Part shown: in pieces, positions 24,309-35,575 of the stretch
Numbering within the stretch: the stretch's first letter is position 1
Layout of the letters: the number at the start of each line of letters is the position of its first letter
From: Lysobacter gummosus
GTDB taxonomy: Bacteria; Pseudomonadota; Gammaproteobacteria; Xanthomonadales; Xanthomonadaceae
Reading direction: 5' to 3'
DNA: 64,000 nucleotides
NCBI RefSeq assembly: GCF_001442805.1
Contig: NZ_CP011131.1
Span: forward strand, 5,704,001-5,768,000
The notes under the pieces: model-generated
What the model was told of the DNA's origin: nothing
Seen by the model: the letters and a program-made list of their open reading frames with translations, nothing else
The model's database searches: none
Position numbers and translations under genes: made by a program

Positions 24309-25165
24309 GCGGCGGCGGCTTCTGAAGGCGCGACGTCTTGGCGATTGTCGCCGCGCACGTCGAGCCAATCGCGCAGACCGTCGCCGAGGAACTGGAACGC
24401 GGCCAGGGTCGCGACCAGGAAGCCGGCCGGGAACAACAAGGTCCACGGCGCGCTGTCGAGTTCCTGCACGCCTTCGGCCAGCAATCCGCCCCAACTGGAA
24501 GACGGCTCGTCGATGGACAGGCCGAGGAAGCCGAGGAAGCTTTCGACCAAGATTGCCTGCGGCAATATCAATCCCAGATAGACGAACGCCAGCGGCATCA
24601 GGTTCGGAAGCACATGCCAACGCAGGCGCTGGCCGAAACTCGCGCCGGCGGCCTGCGCGGCGAGCACGAACGGCGCCTCGCGCAGGCGCGCGGCCTCCGC
24701 CCGCATGACCCGGGCCAGATCGATCCAGACATAGCCGCCGATCGCCGCCAGCAGCAGCCACAGCGAGCGTTCGAACAAGGTCAGCAGCAGGATCACCACC
24801 AGCAGGAACGGCAGCGCCGAGAACACGTCGAGCACGCGCAGCATCAACCGTTCGACACGGCCGCCGGCCAGCCCGGCGACGGCGCCGTAGCTCAGGCCGA
24901 TGACCAGGGCGACCACGCTGGCCAGCAAGCCGATGCCCAGCGACAGGCGGCCGCCGGCCAGGGTGCGGGCGAATACGTCGCGGCCGATGGCGTCGGTGCC
25001 GAACCAGTGGCCGGCGCTGCCCGGGACCGCGGACAGCGACTCCCAGTCCGGCAGGACCGGGCCGTAGCGGCTGAGCAGCGGCGCGAGCCAGCACACGGCG
25101 GCCAGGGCGGCGAGCACGGCCAGACAGGTGCGGGCGAGGGGCGGGAGCGATTTGAGGGAATGCAT
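24305..25165 (-). CDS. peptide ABC transporter permease, DppC/OppC family
   Basis: A 286-residue inner-membrane permease. An N-terminal helix is followed by HWFGTDAIGRDVFARTL, the hallmark of the DppC branch, several helices, and an EAA loop (FVLAAQAAGASFGQRLRWHV) that contacts the ATPase. The ATG at 25165 is used; the longer frame to 25747 lacks homology. It overlaps the fused ATPase by 4 bp. The expected DppB partner is not found upstream, where the next gene runs the other way, so the importer is either completed from another locus or incomplete. Confidence 0.88.
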   Translation of the reverse strand: MHSLKSLPPLARTCLAVLAALAAVCWLAPLLSRYGPVLPDWESLSAVPGSAGHWFGTDAIGRDVFARTLAGGRLSLGIGLLASVVALVIGLSYGAVAGLAGGRVERLMLRVLDVFSALPFLLVVILLLTLFERSLWLLLAAIGGYVWIDLARVMRAEAARLREAPFVLAAQAAGASFGQRLRWHVLPNLMPLAFVYLGLILPQAILVESFLGFLGLSIDEPSSSWGGLLAEGVQELDSAPWTLLFPAGFLVATLAAFQFLGDGLRDWLDVRGDNRQDVAPSEAAAA

Positions 25166-25220
25166 TGGAGGGCATCGTAACGGGATGGCGTGGCGGTGCG
25201 GCCGTCGTTCGGCGCGCGCG

Positions 25221-25378
25221 CCCTCATCCGCCCCCCGCCTTCGCGGGGGCAGGCTCTCCGGGCACCTTCTCCCGCAAGCGGGGTGAGGGGCCGCGCTGCG
25301 AGCCATCGGCTCGCGCGGCACCGAACGCCCGAACGCTATGCATTCGGGCCGGGTGGGCAGCGGTGAGCCCCCCCCCCC
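25221..25378. repeat. REP-like palindrome and 11-C run
   Basis: The roughly 300-bp gap between the permease and Rrf2 genes contains a palindromic repeat block (25221-25290: CCCCCGCCTTCGCGGGGGC, then GCACCTTCTCCCGCAAGCGG) of the kind scattered between genes in xanthomonads. A homopolymer of eleven C follows at 25368-25378. The remainder up to 25469 should carry the Rrf2 promoter. Confidence 0.65.
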
Positions 25379-25469
25379 GCCACATACCCCCTCGTCATAA
25401 GCAGATGAAGCATTACCTTTTCCCCTGAACCACCGCCCGCGGCCACATTTCCTACATGGTGACTGGGAA

Positions 25470-26006
25470 ATGCTGACGATGAAGGCCAAGTACGCTTTGC
25501 GGGCGATGTGCGCGCTCGCGCGCGCCGAAGGCGGCCGGCTCGCCGACTCGGCGTATGCGCCGCGCCACGGCCGCCTGCAGGCCCGCGCGATCGCCGAACA
25601 CAGCGGCGCGCCCGGCAAGTTTCTCGAATCCATCCTGGTGGACCTGCGCGAAGCCGGCTTCATCGACAGCCGCCGCGGCCAGAAAGGCGGCCACGCCCTG
25701 GCGCGGCCGGCCGACCAGATCATGGTCGGCGACCTGATCCGCGCCATCGACGGCCCGCTCGCGCCGGTGCGCTGCGCCAGCGTCAGCGCCTACCAGCCCT
25801 GCGCCGATTGCGCCGATCCCGACGCCTGCAGCCTGCGCTCGCTGATGCGCGAGGCGCGCGACGCCCTTTCATCCGTGCTCGACCGCCGCAGCCTGCACGA
25901 ACTCGCGCTGGCGCCGGACTTCGGCGCCGCAGCGCTCGATCCCGCGCTGCTGGACGCGACCTTCCTGCCGGTGGCGACGCGGGCCTACGGCGGAGACCGC
26001 GCATGA
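25470..26006 (+). CDS. Rrf2-family transcriptional regulator with four C-terminal cysteines
   Basis: A 178-residue winged-helix regulator: MKAKYALRAMCALAR opens the Rrf2 domain, and GAPGKFLESILVDLREAGFI plus RRGQKGGHALARP form the recognition helix and wing. Cys102, Cys111, Cys114 and Cys120 (C-x8-C-x2-C-x5-C) resemble a metal or Fe-S cluster site like those of IscR/NsrR relatives. ATGs at 25470 and 25479 are both possible. It overlaps the YezD-like gene (ATGA) and heads a sulfate-uptake locus, so control of sulfur uptake, like CymR in Bacillus, is likely. TTCC and GGAA arms around 25450-25469 could be an operator; this is unproven. Confidence 0.87.
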   Translation: MLTMKAKYALRAMCALARAEGGRLADSAYAPRHGRLQARAIAEHSGAPGKFLESILVDLREAGFIDSRRGQKGGHALARPADQIMVGDLIRAIDGPLAPVRCASVSAYQPCADCADPDACSLRSLMREARDALSSVLDRRSLHELALAPDFGAAALDPALLDATFLPVATRAYGGDRA

Positions 26007-26281
26007 GCCGCGAAAGCGCCCGCAAACCCGCCGCCACCCGCGCGCGCAAGCCGGCGGCCGGCACCGAACCGCAGGTGTCGACCGTGCGTTACGAGATCGC
26101 GCGCGATCCCGAGCCGGAAATCAACATCGTCAACCTCTGCGATACCGAGTACGTGCTGCTCAAGGCCGTGCGCGAACTGGGCGCGGGCAAGATCGAAGTC
26201 GTCGTCCAGGATTCGCGCATCGTCGAGATCACGCGCAGCCAACGCGTGCCGGTCGAAGTGGCGGGCGAATCCTGGACTTGA
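26003..26281 (+). CDS. YezD-like small protein (DUF2292)
   Basis: A 92-residue soluble protein. A basic, Ala/Lys-rich N terminus of about 25 residues precedes a compact domain with INIVNLCDTEYVLLKAVREL and GKIEVVVQDSRIVEITRSQ, which matches the YezD/DUF2292 pattern of a short domain ending with a D-x-R-I-V-x-I strand. The family tends to sit beside sulfur-assimilation genes; its function is unknown. It is translationally coupled to the Rrf2 regulator and lies 150 bp before the porin. Confidence 0.75.
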   Translation: MSRESARKPAATRARKPAAGTEPQVSTVRYEIARDPEPEINIVNLCDTEYVLLKAVRELGAGKIEVVVQDSRIVEITRSQRVPVEVAGESWT

Positions 26282-26431
26282 GCGGGGCGCCGGACCCAGG
26301 GGGGACCTGGTCCGGCGAAGTTACACAGCGTGTCCGCCGGCGGCTGCGATGTCCGGCCACTTCACCTCGTTTGTTTTTCCTGCGCGCCGCGCGGGCTCAT
26401 CCATCGTCAGCACCGATCCAAGGAGCACATC

Positions 26432-27883
26432 ATGCGAATCCGGGTACGACCAGCGCGAACCTCACGCATCGCAGCCACTTCGCTGTGCAGCGCGCTCGCC
26501 TGCGTCCTGGCCTTGCCCGCGCAGGCCGGCGAGCCCACCGTGGCCGAACTCGCGCAACGGCTGAAGGCGATCGAGCAACGCCTCGGCACCGCCAGCGGCA
26601 ACGACAACGCCAGCGCCGGCAACGACCTGACCGACCTGGATCAGCGCCTGCGCGTGATCGAACGCAAGCTGGAACTGCAGGCCGAGGAAAGCGCGGCTCG
26701 CGCCGCCAGCACGCCCACGGTGTCGCTGAGCGCGAGCAAGGGCCTGTCGGTAAAGTCGCCGCCGCCGGGCGATGTCGAAGTCAAGGTCAAGGCGCTGGTG
26801 CAGGCCGACGGCCGCTTCTTCATCGGCGACGAGCAAGTGCCGCAGAACGACACCTTCCTGTTCCGCCGCATCCAGCCCAGCATCGAAGGCACCTGGGGCT
26901 CGCTGATCGGCTTCCGCATCCTGACCGAGTTCGCCGGCGACAGCGCGACCATCAACGATGCCTACCTCGATCTGAAATTCGATCCGCGCGCGACCTTGCG
27001 CATCGGCAAGTTCAAGAGTCCGGTCGGCCTGGAACGCTTGCAGTCGAGCGGTTCCACCGGCCTGATCGAACTGGGCCTGGCTTCCGAACTCACGCCCAAC
27101 CGCGATCTGGGCCTGCAGTTGCAGGGCGAATTCGCCGGCTCCACCGTGTCCTACGCGCTCGGCGTGTTCAACGGCGCGGTCGATGGCCGCGACAGTCCGA
27201 CCACCAATCCCGACAACGAATTCGAGTACGCCGGGCGGATCTTCTTCGAGCCGTGGAAGAACGCCAGCAACGCGCTGTCGGGCCTGGGCTTCGGTGTCGG
27301 CGCCAGTGCCGGCGACCGCGCCGGCAGCGGCAACAACTTCCTGCCGCGCTATCGCACGCCGGGCCAGGCGCAGTTCTTCAACTACCGCAGCACGGTGCTC
27401 GCCGACGGCGCCGGCAAGCGCTGGTCGCCGCAGGCGTATTACTACCGCAACGCGTTCAGCCTGCTCGGCGAGTACGTCAGTTCCAGCCAGGAAGTACGGG
27501 TCGGCGCGTTCGACACCGAACTCGACCATCGCGCCTGGCAACTCACCGCCGGCCTGGTGCTGACCGGCGAAGACGCCGGCTACAAGGGCGTGGCCCGGCC
27601 TAACCAAGCTTTTACGGTCGGTGGTGCAGGCTGGGGCGCATTCGAACTGGTCGCGCGCTACGGCCGCCTGGACATCGACGACGACGCCTTCCCGCGCTAC
27701 GCCGACCCCAATGTCGTCGCCGCGGCGGCGCGTTCGTGGGGCCTGGGCTTGAACTGGTACCTGACCGGCAACCTCAAACTCGTCGCCAACTACACCCAGA
27801 CCCAATTCGACGGCGGCGCGGCTGCGGGCCGCGACCGCGAAGACGAAAAAGCCTTCTTCACCCGCGCACAGCTCGCTTTCTGA
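26432..27883 (+). CDS. OprO/OprP-family outer-membrane porin
   Basis: A 483-residue protein with AAGGAG Shine-Dalgarno and a signal peptide ending LALPAQA. Residues about 35-100 form a periplasmic coiled coil ([33 protein letters not shown]) that would trimerise the porin. A 16-stranded barrel of the phosphate-selective porin family follows: [36 protein letters not shown] and the C-terminal strand ending in Phe. Despite the family name, its position between the Rrf2/YezD genes and the sulfate-binding protein suggests sulfate or sulfonate uptake. It ends 28 bp before sbp, probably in one transcript. Confidence 0.87.
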   Translation: MRIRVRPARTSRIAATSLCSALACVLALPAQAGEPTVAELAQRLKAIEQRLGTASGNDNASAGNDLTDLDQRLRVIERKLELQAEESAARAASTPTVSLSASKGLSVKSPPPGDVEVKVKALVQADGRFFIGDEQVPQNDTFLFRRIQPSIEGTWGSLIGFRILTEFAGDSATINDAYLDLKFDPRATLRIGKFKSPVGLERLQSSGSTGLIELGLASELTPNRDLGLQLQGEFAGSTVSYALGVFNGAVDGRDSPTTNPDNEFEYAGRIFFEPWKNASNALSGLGFGVGASAGDRAGSGNNFLPRYRTPGQAQFFNYRSTVLADGAGKRWSPQAYYYRNAFSLLGEYVSSSQEVRVGAFDTELDHRAWQLTAGLVLTGEDAGYKGVARPNQAFTVGGAGWGAFELVARYGRLDIDDDAFPRYADPNVVAAAARSWGLGLNWYLTGNLKLVANYTQTQFDGGAAAGRDREDEKAFFTRAQLAF

Positions 27884-27911
27884 GCACCGCTACCCAGCAG
27901 AGGAACCTACG

Positions 27912-28913
27912 ATGAAAACCGCTTTCCGACTGATGCTGCTCAGCCTGGCGCTCGCCGCGGGCGCAGCCTCGGCCAAGGACGCCGAACTGCTCAACGTGTC
28001 CTACGATCCGACCCGCGAGTTCTACGCCGAGGTCAATCAGGTGTTCGCCGCGCAGTGGAAACAGCAGACCGGCGAAACCCTCAACATCCGCGCCTCGCAC
28101 GGCGGCTCGGGCAAGCAAGCGCGCGCGGTCGTCGATGGCCTGGAGGCCGACGTGGTCACGCTCGCGCTGGCCGGCGACATCGACACCATCGCCGCGTCCA
28201 AGCAGTTGCCGGCCAACTGGCAGACGCGCCTGCCGCATCAAAGCTCGCCCTACACCTCCACCATCGTGTTCCTGGTGCGCAAGGGCAATCCGAAGGGCGT
28301 CAAGGACTGGAGCGATCTGGTCAAGCCCGGCGTCAGCGTGATCACGCCCAATCCGAAGACCTCCGGCGGCGCGCGCTGGAACTATCTGGCCGCGTGGGCG
28401 TGGGCGTCGACCAAGTACCGCGACGGCGACAAGGTCGTGGACTTCCTGACGCAGTTGTTCAAGAACGTGCCCGTGCTCGACACCGGCGCGCGCGGTTCGA
28501 CCACCACCTTCGTCGATCGCAAGATCGGCGATGTGCTGCTGGCCTGGGAGAACGAGGCGTTGCTGACCCTGGCCCAGCCCAGCAGCCGCGACCAATTCGA
28601 GATCGTCGTGCCGAGCCTGAGCATCAAGGCCGAGCCGCCGGTGGCCTGGATCGACAAGAACGTGGACAAGCACGGCACGCGCAAACAGGCCGAGGCCTAT
28701 CTGCGTTTCCTCTACACCCCGGAAGGCCAGCGCCTGGCGGCCAAGCACGGTTATCGCCCGTCGGAGCCGGACAAGGTGCCGGCGGCGGAGCTGAGCAGGT
28801 TCCCGGAAGTGAAGCAGGTCACCATCGACAGTGCGTTCGGCGGCTGGAAGAAGGCGCAGTCGGCGCATTTCTCCGATGGTGGTTTCTTCGACAAGATCTA
28901 TTTGCCGAAGTGA
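27912..28913 (+). CDS. sbp: sulfate ABC transporter periplasmic binding protein
   Basis: A 333-residue periplasmic protein with a signal peptide ending GAASA. Sbp/CysP landmarks are [58 protein letters not shown] and [20 protein letters not shown]; the Ser/Gly-rich loops bind the oxyanion. It is likely co-transcribed with the porin. The membrane components CysT-CysW-CysA follow only after an unusual 1.1-kb non-coding segment. Whether it is Sbp or CysP (thiosulfate-preferring) cannot be decided from sequence. Confidence 0.92.
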   Translation: MKTAFRLMLLSLALAAGAASAKDAELLNVSYDPTREFYAEVNQVFAAQWKQQTGETLNIRASHGGSGKQARAVVDGLEADVVTLALAGDIDTIAASKQLPANWQTRLPHQSSPYTSTIVFLVRKGNPKGVKDWSDLVKPGVSVITPNPKTSGGARWNYLAAWAWASTKYRDGDKVVDFLTQLFKNVPVLDTGARGSTTTFVDRKIGDVLLAWENEALLTLAQPSSRDQFEIVVPSLSIKAEPPVAWIDKNVDKHGTRKQAEAYLRFLYTPEGQRLAAKHGYRPSEPDKVPAAELSRFPEVKQVTIDSAFGGWKKAQSAHFSDGGFFDKIYLPK

Positions 28914-28916
28914 TTG

Positions 28917-29700
28917 GCTGTGGCTCAGCTCTGGCCCGGCGCGGCTGGTAACTCGCGAGACCGAAGGACACCCGAAGGGCGGCGCACATGGACGTGCGCC
29001 GGGTCCCACCTTGGGCAGGATGCCCAATGTGGGACCTGCCTGCGTCGGCATCGCACTCGTGGCTTTTGACTCGAAACAGTCAATGCGTTTTCTTTGGTTG
29101 CTTTTGACCGAAGGAAATCCCGTGGGACCTTGTCGCTTTGGACAAAGAAAGTGACCCGCCGCTTTATGGCGGAAGCGTTTAGCGTTTGATCTTGCTTGTG
29201 GCTTTTGATCTTGTTCGAAGCTTCTGATCTTGCTTGAGGCTTCTAAGAGCCCAACGCCCCTGACCGAAACAACCAGATCTGCGCACTCCCTCCTACCGTC
29301 ATTCCCGCGAAAGCGGGAATCCAGTGCCTTTCGTGCGAGAACGTTTGAAGTCGCTGGATTCCCGCGTTCGCGGGAATGACGAGCAAAAGAAGCCTCAAGC
29401 AGAAGCAAGAGCAAGAGCAAGATCAAACGCCTAAAGCTTCCGCCATAGAACGGCGGGTCACTTTCTTTGTCCAAAGCGACAAAGTCCCACGGGATTTCCT
29501 TCGGTCAAAAGTAACCAAAGAAAAGGCTTTAACTGTTTCGAATCAAAAGCCACGAGTGCGATGCCGACGCAGGCAGGTCCCACATTGGGCATCCTGCCCA
29601 AGGTGGGACCCGGCGCACGTCCATGTGCGCCGCCCTCCGGGTGTCCCTGGTCTCGCGAGTTACTAGCGGCGCCAAGCCAGAGCGAGGCAATAGCCACAGC
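28917..29700. repeat. large imperfect inverted-repeat element between sbp and cysT
   Basis: Left arm about 28917-29210 and right arm about 29405-29700 are imperfect reverse complements. Matching landmarks are TAACTCGCGAGACC versus GGTCTCGCGAGTTA, GGGACCTGCCTGC versus GCAGGCAGGTCCC, and GACAAAGAAAGTGACCCGCCG versus its complement. The element starts 3 bp after the sbp stop. It encodes no convincing protein. It could be a non-autonomous mobile element or a composite of intergenic repeats and would fold into a very large hairpin in RNA. Confidence 0.85.
29298..29380. repeat. inner inverted repeat with TTCCCGCGAAAGCGGGAA palindrome
   Basis: Nested in the centre of the larger element. GTCATTCCCGCGAAAGCGGG at the left and its near-complement CCCGCGTTCGCGGGAATGAC at the right flank about 40 bp. 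This core is a widespread intergenic repeat in proteobacteria. Confidence 0.9.
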
Positions 29701-29715
29701 AAAAGCAAGAGCAGA

Positions 29716-29745
29716 GGCAAGGCAAGGCAAGGCAAGGCAAGGCAA
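29716..29745. repeat. GGCAA pentamer tandem repeat, 6 units
   Basis: Six perfect GGCAA units follow the inverted-repeat element. The remainder up to cysT at 30011 is lower in GC than the surroundings, shows no gene, and would have to contain any cysT promoter. Confidence 0.92.
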
Positions 29746-30010
29746 GGCTAAGGATCAAAGCAACAGCCGAGGGCAACAACAATCTGAGCGGCGACACGAC
29801 ATCTCGCCCCGAACCCGTCAAATCGCCGACATCACGCCCCGACACACTCACAACCCCCATTCACCTCCCCGGAACCACCCCAACGCCACAATCCCCAGCC
29901 ATATCGCCATCTCGCACCTCGAAACAACCAACGCACATTTCCAAAGGTCCGGCGATCTGCGATAGCGTCACCTCCCTTCGCCCTCACAAAACCTCTGCCG
30001 CCCACGCCAC

Positions 30011-30877
30011 ATGAGCGAGCACGCCCTTCCCCTGCCGACCTCCGCCACCCGCTGGCGCCGGCCGTTACCCGGTCTCGGCCTCGGCTTGGGCATCGGCATG
30101 ACGTGGCTCGGACTGATCGTCCTGCTGCCGCTGGCCGCGCTGATCCTGCGCTCCGGCGGCCTCGGCGTGGCCGGATGGCTGCGCACGATCTCCGATCCGC
30201 TGGTGCTGTCCTCGCTGCGGGTCAGCTTCTTGAGCGCCTTCATCGCCGCGGTGATCGCGCTGGTATTCGGCGCGCTGATCGCCTGGGTGCTGGTGCGCTA
30301 CCGCTTTCCCGGGCGGCGCCTGATGGACGCCCTGGTCGATCTGCCGTTCGCGCTGCCCACCGCGGTCGCCGGCATCACCCTGGCGGCGATCTACGACGAG
30401 ACCGGCTGGATCGGCCAACTGGTGCAGCCCTTCGGCATCAAGCTGGTCAACAACATCACCGGCATCGTCATCGCGCTGATCTTCATCGGCCTGCCGTTCG
30501 CGGTGCGCACGGTGCAGCCGGTGCTGGAAGCGCTGGGCCGCGAACAGGAAGAAGCCGCGATCTCGCTCGGCGCCTCGCGCCTGACCGCGCTGCGCCGCGT
30601 GGTCCTGCCCGAATTGCTGCCGGCGCTGCTGACCGGTTTCTCGCTGGCGTTCGCGCGTGGCCTGGGCGAGTTCGGCTCGGTGATCTTCATCGCCGGCAAC
30701 CTGCCGATGAAAACCCAGATCGCGCCGCTGCTGATCACCATCCGCCTGTTCGAAGACAACGGCATCAACGCCGCGATCGTGCTGGCGACCTTGCTGCTGC
30801 TGATGTCGTTCGCCTGCCTGGTCGCCATCAATGCCGCGTCCGCGTTGTTCTCGCACGGTAATCGCCGCGATGGCTGA
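30011..30877 (+). CDS. cysT: sulfate ABC transporter permease CysT
   Basis: A 288-residue inner-membrane permease of the CysT/CysU family. It has six helices, starting MTWLGLIVLLPLAALILR, the motif LVDLPFALPTAVAGITLAAIY, and an EAA loop (EEAAISLGASRLTALRRVVLP) for contact with CysA. LAFARGLGEFGSVIFIAGN is a strong CysT/CysW signature. Its 3' end overlaps cysW by 8 bp. It pairs with CysW to form the sulfate channel. Confidence 0.94.
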   Translation: MSEHALPLPTSATRWRRPLPGLGLGLGIGMTWLGLIVLLPLAALILRSGGLGVAGWLRTISDPLVLSSLRVSFLSAFIAAVIALVFGALIAWVLVRYRFPGRRLMDALVDLPFALPTAVAGITLAAIYDETGWIGQLVQPFGIKLVNNITGIVIALIFIGLPFAVRTVQPVLEALGREQEEAAISLGASRLTALRRVVLPELLPALLTGFSLAFARGLGEFGSVIFIAGNLPMKTQIAPLLITIRLFEDNGINAAIVLATLLLLMSFACLVAINAASALFSHGNRRDG

Positions 30878-31742
30878 GCCGCGCCTGCCGCCGCAACGCG
30901 ATCCCCTGCAGGAGCCGGCCTGGGTGCGCTGGCTGCTGATCGGCGCGGCCGGCGCGATCATGCTGCTGATCGTGGTGCTGCCGTTGCTGATGCTGCTGGG
31001 CACCGCCTTCGGCAACGGCCTGAAGGCCTGGTTGAACGCGGTCACCGAACCCAACACGGTGGCGGCGCTGAAACTCACCTTGCTCACCGCCGCGATCGTG
31101 GTGCCGGTCAACGCGATCTGCGGCGTGTTCGCGGCCTGGGCGCTGACCCGCTTCGAATTCCGCGGCAAGCGCATGCTGCTGGCGCTGATCGATCTGCCGT
31201 TCGCGGTGTCGCCGGTGGTCGCCGGCCTGTGCCTGATCCTGTTGTTCAGCCCGTCGCACGGTTTCTTCGCGGATTTTCTCAACGCCTACGATCTCAAGAT
31301 CATGTTCGCCACGCCCGGCATCGTGCTGGCGACGATGTTCGTGACCTTCCCGTTCGTGGTGCGCGAGCTGATTCCGCTGATGGAGCAGCAAGGCAGCGAC
31401 GAGGAACTGGCCGCGCGCTCGCTCGGCGCCAATGCCTGGAGCATGTTCTTCCGGGTGACCCTGCCCAACATCAAATGGGGCCTGCTCTACGGCGTGCTGT
31501 TGTGCAGCGCGCGGGCGATGGGCGAGTTCGGCGCGGTCACGGTGGTGTCGGGCAACGTCGTCGGCAAGACCAATACGCTGTCGCTGCATGTGGAAGTGTT
31601 GTTCAACCACCCCGGCGACCCGACTCCGGCGTTCGCGGTGGCTTCGCTGTTGGCCGGCCTGGCCTTGGTCACGCTGGTGATCAAGATCTGGCTGGAAGCG
31701 CGCCATGGCGACGCGCTCGCGCGTTCGCACCGCAGGCATTGA
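30870..31742 (+). CDS. cysW: sulfate ABC transporter permease CysW
   Basis: A 290-residue permease paralogous to CysT. The family landmarks are DLPFAVSPVVAGLCLILLF, the EAA loop ELAARSLGANAWSMFFRVTLP and ARAMGEFGAVTVVSGN. The start at 30870 overlaps cysT by 8 bp; the frame is open to 30831, but that would extend deep into cysT. It is followed by cysA after 35 bp. Confidence 0.94.
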   Translation: MAEPRLPPQRDPLQEPAWVRWLLIGAAGAIMLLIVVLPLLMLLGTAFGNGLKAWLNAVTEPNTVAALKLTLLTAAIVVPVNAICGVFAAWALTRFEFRGKRMLLALIDLPFAVSPVVAGLCLILLFSPSHGFFADFLNAYDLKIMFATPGIVLATMFVTFPFVVRELIPLMEQQGSDEELAARSLGANAWSMFFRVTLPNIKWGLLYGVLLCSARAMGEFGAVTVVSGNVVGKTNTLSLHVEVLFNHPGDPTPAFAVASLLAGLALVTLVIKIWLEARHGDALARSHRRH

Positions 31743-31777
31743 TTCACCGAGCATCGTTTCACTAGGTATCGCCACGA

Positions 31778-32821
31778 ATGGATCTGCACCTCAAAGCCAT
31801 CGCCAAGCGTTATGCGACCGTCGCCGCCCTGGATGCGGTGAGCCTGGATGTCGCCTCCGGCGAGTTGGTCGCGCTGCTCGGGCCTTCGGGCTCGGGCAAA
31901 ACCACGCTGTTGCGGGTCATCGGCGGCCTGCTGCAACCCGATTCGGGCCAGCTGCTGTTCGGCGATCAGGACGCGACCCGGCTGAGCCTGCGCGAGCGCA
32001 ACGTCGGTTTCGTGTTCCAGCACTACGCGCTGTTCAAGCACATGACCGTGGCGGAGAACATCGCCTTCGGCCTGCGCAGCCGGCCGCGTTCGCGGCGGCC
32101 GGACAAGGCGACCATCGCCAGGCGCGTGCAGGAATTGCTGGGGCTGATCCAGTTGCCGGAACTGGGCGGGCGTTATCCGGAACAACTCTCCGGCGGGCAG
32201 AAGCAGCGCGTCGCGCTGGCGCGCGCGCTGGCGATCGACCCGACCGTGCTGCTGCTGGACGAACCCTTCGGCGCGCTCGACGCCAAGGTCCGCGTGGAAC
32301 TGCGTCGCTGGCTGCGCCGGCTGCACGATCACACCGGCCAGACCACCTTGTTCGTCACCCACGATCAGGAAGAAGCGCTGGAACTGGCCGACCGCGTGGT
32401 CGTGCTCAAGGACGGCCGGATCGAACAGATCGGCACGCCCGACGAGATCTACAGCGCGCCGGCCTCGGCGTACGTGTTCGATTTCATCGGCCGCGCCAAC
32501 GTCATCGAAGGCCAGACCGAGGGCGGCGAGCTGTCGGTCAACGGCCACGCCCTGCGCCTGCCGGTGGACAGCAACAGCCGCAGCCGCGCGCGCCTGTACG
32601 TGCGGCCGCACGACATGGCCCTGGTCGGCGACGGCGAGGGCCTGCCGGCGCGGGTGCTGTCCTCGCACCGCCTGGCCGAGCGGATCACCCTGGAACTGAG
32701 CATCGACGGCCAGCAGCGGCCCCTGGAGCTGGACCTGGTGGCAACGCCGGACGCGGTGACCCCGGCTTCGGGCAGCACCGTGCATGTGCGGCCGCTGCGG
32801 TATCGGGTGTATTCGGATTAG
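31778..32821 (+). CDS. cysA: sulfate/thiosulfate ABC transporter ATP-binding protein CysA
   Basis: A 347-residue ATPase. Walker A GPSGSGKTT lies near residue 34, the Q-loop in FVFQHYALF, the signature in LSGGQKQRVALARAL, Walker B in VLLLDEPFGALDA and the switch His in FVTHDQEEALE. The C-terminal 110 residues are a TOBE-type regulatory domain (RLYVRPHDMALVG). It drives uptake through CysT-CysW and completes the transporter with Sbp. A repeat-derived stem-loop follows the stop. Confidence 0.95.
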   Translation: MDLHLKAIAKRYATVAALDAVSLDVASGELVALLGPSGSGKTTLLRVIGGLLQPDSGQLLFGDQDATRLSLRERNVGFVFQHYALFKHMTVAENIAFGLRSRPRSRRPDKATIARRVQELLGLIQLPELGGRYPEQLSGGQKQRVALARALAIDPTVLLLDEPFGALDAKVRVELRRWLRRLHDHTGQTTLFVTHDQEEALELADRVVVLKDGRIEQIGTPDEIYSAPASAYVFDFIGRANVIEGQTEGGELSVNGHALRLPVDSNSRSRARLYVRPHDMALVGDGEGLPARVLSSHRLAERITLELSIDGQQRPLELDLVATPDAVTPASGSTVHVRPLRYRVYSD

Positions 32822-32875
32822 GGATATCGGATCGAAGCTCTGCCGGTGGCTTTGATTCCCTCCAACGCCAAATAA

Positions 32876-34955
<2,080 letters not shown>

Positions 34956-35051
34956 GTCGGCATCGGTTTCGAATAGCCAAACCTGCAGCACGCAATCTCA
35001 CGATCATCCCCATACCACGAGGCCGGCCGCACGGCCCCGCGGCGAACTACG

Positions 35052-35366
35052 TCAGAACGAGTGGAAAGTGCAGAAGTCGATCACGGTGACGCCGGGCTGG
35101 CTGGCATAGCCATACAGTTGCGTCTCGCAATCGCTTTGCGAAGCGGCGGAGATGTGCGCATAGGTGTAGGTGTAACGAAGCGGGCCGTCCGGGCCGGGAA
35201 CTGTATGCGGTTGCACCCAACGCACGGTCGCGTCCCAGGTGCCCCAACTGGGTTGCGGAGGCTGCGGGTTGGTGCCGCCGATCGGAGCGGCCAGCGACGG
35301 CGCCGCGGCGAGCGTCAACAGCAACGACAACAACAAGCCCCCTGTACGACGTTTCATGTTGCGCAT
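35052..35366 (-). CDS. small secreted protein of unknown function (104 aa)
   Basis: The start at 35366 gives MRNMKRRTGGLLLSLLLTLA and a signal peptide ending APSLAAP. The mature portion is about 78 residues with two Cys (DCETQLYGY and DFCTFHSF) that could form one disulfide, and several aromatic residues (TWDATVRWVQPH, LRYTYTYAH). The open frame continues upstream to 36446, but only as an antisense-like shadow. No family recognised. Confidence 0.65.
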   Translation of the reverse strand: MRNMKRRTGGLLLSLLLTLAAAPSLAAPIGGTNPQPPQPSWGTWDATVRWVQPHTVPGPDGPLRYTYTYAHISAASQSDCETQLYGYASQPGVTVIDFCTFHSF

Positions 35367-35575
35367 CGAAAGTCCTTTTTGGTCAGCCACCGAGTGTGGC
35401 CGGCGCAGCATAGGCACTCGCCGCCGGGCGAGGCCGCGTGCGCATGCGCGTATCCGATGGGCGGCGAATGGACGCGGATCGGCGGAATCGCGGCGCGGTG
35501 CGCGCGCGCGATCCTCATGCACTGCATCAAACGCGCACGACCGTTGGCGCCCGACGAATGGCTGGCCGCTGCGCG

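Noticed and set aside
25368..25378. Eleven-C run as a phase-variation switch
   Set aside because: It lies outside any coding region and away from identifiable promoter boxes. It could also be a sequencing error in a homopolymer.
26462..27805. Minus-strand open frame opposite the porin
   Set aside because: It has no start context or domain, and the plus strand encodes a full porin with signal peptide and a terminal Phe.
28917..29700. Insertion sequence with transposase
   Set aside because: No open frame in the element resembles a transposase, and no target duplication could be identified. It is kept only as an inverted repeat.
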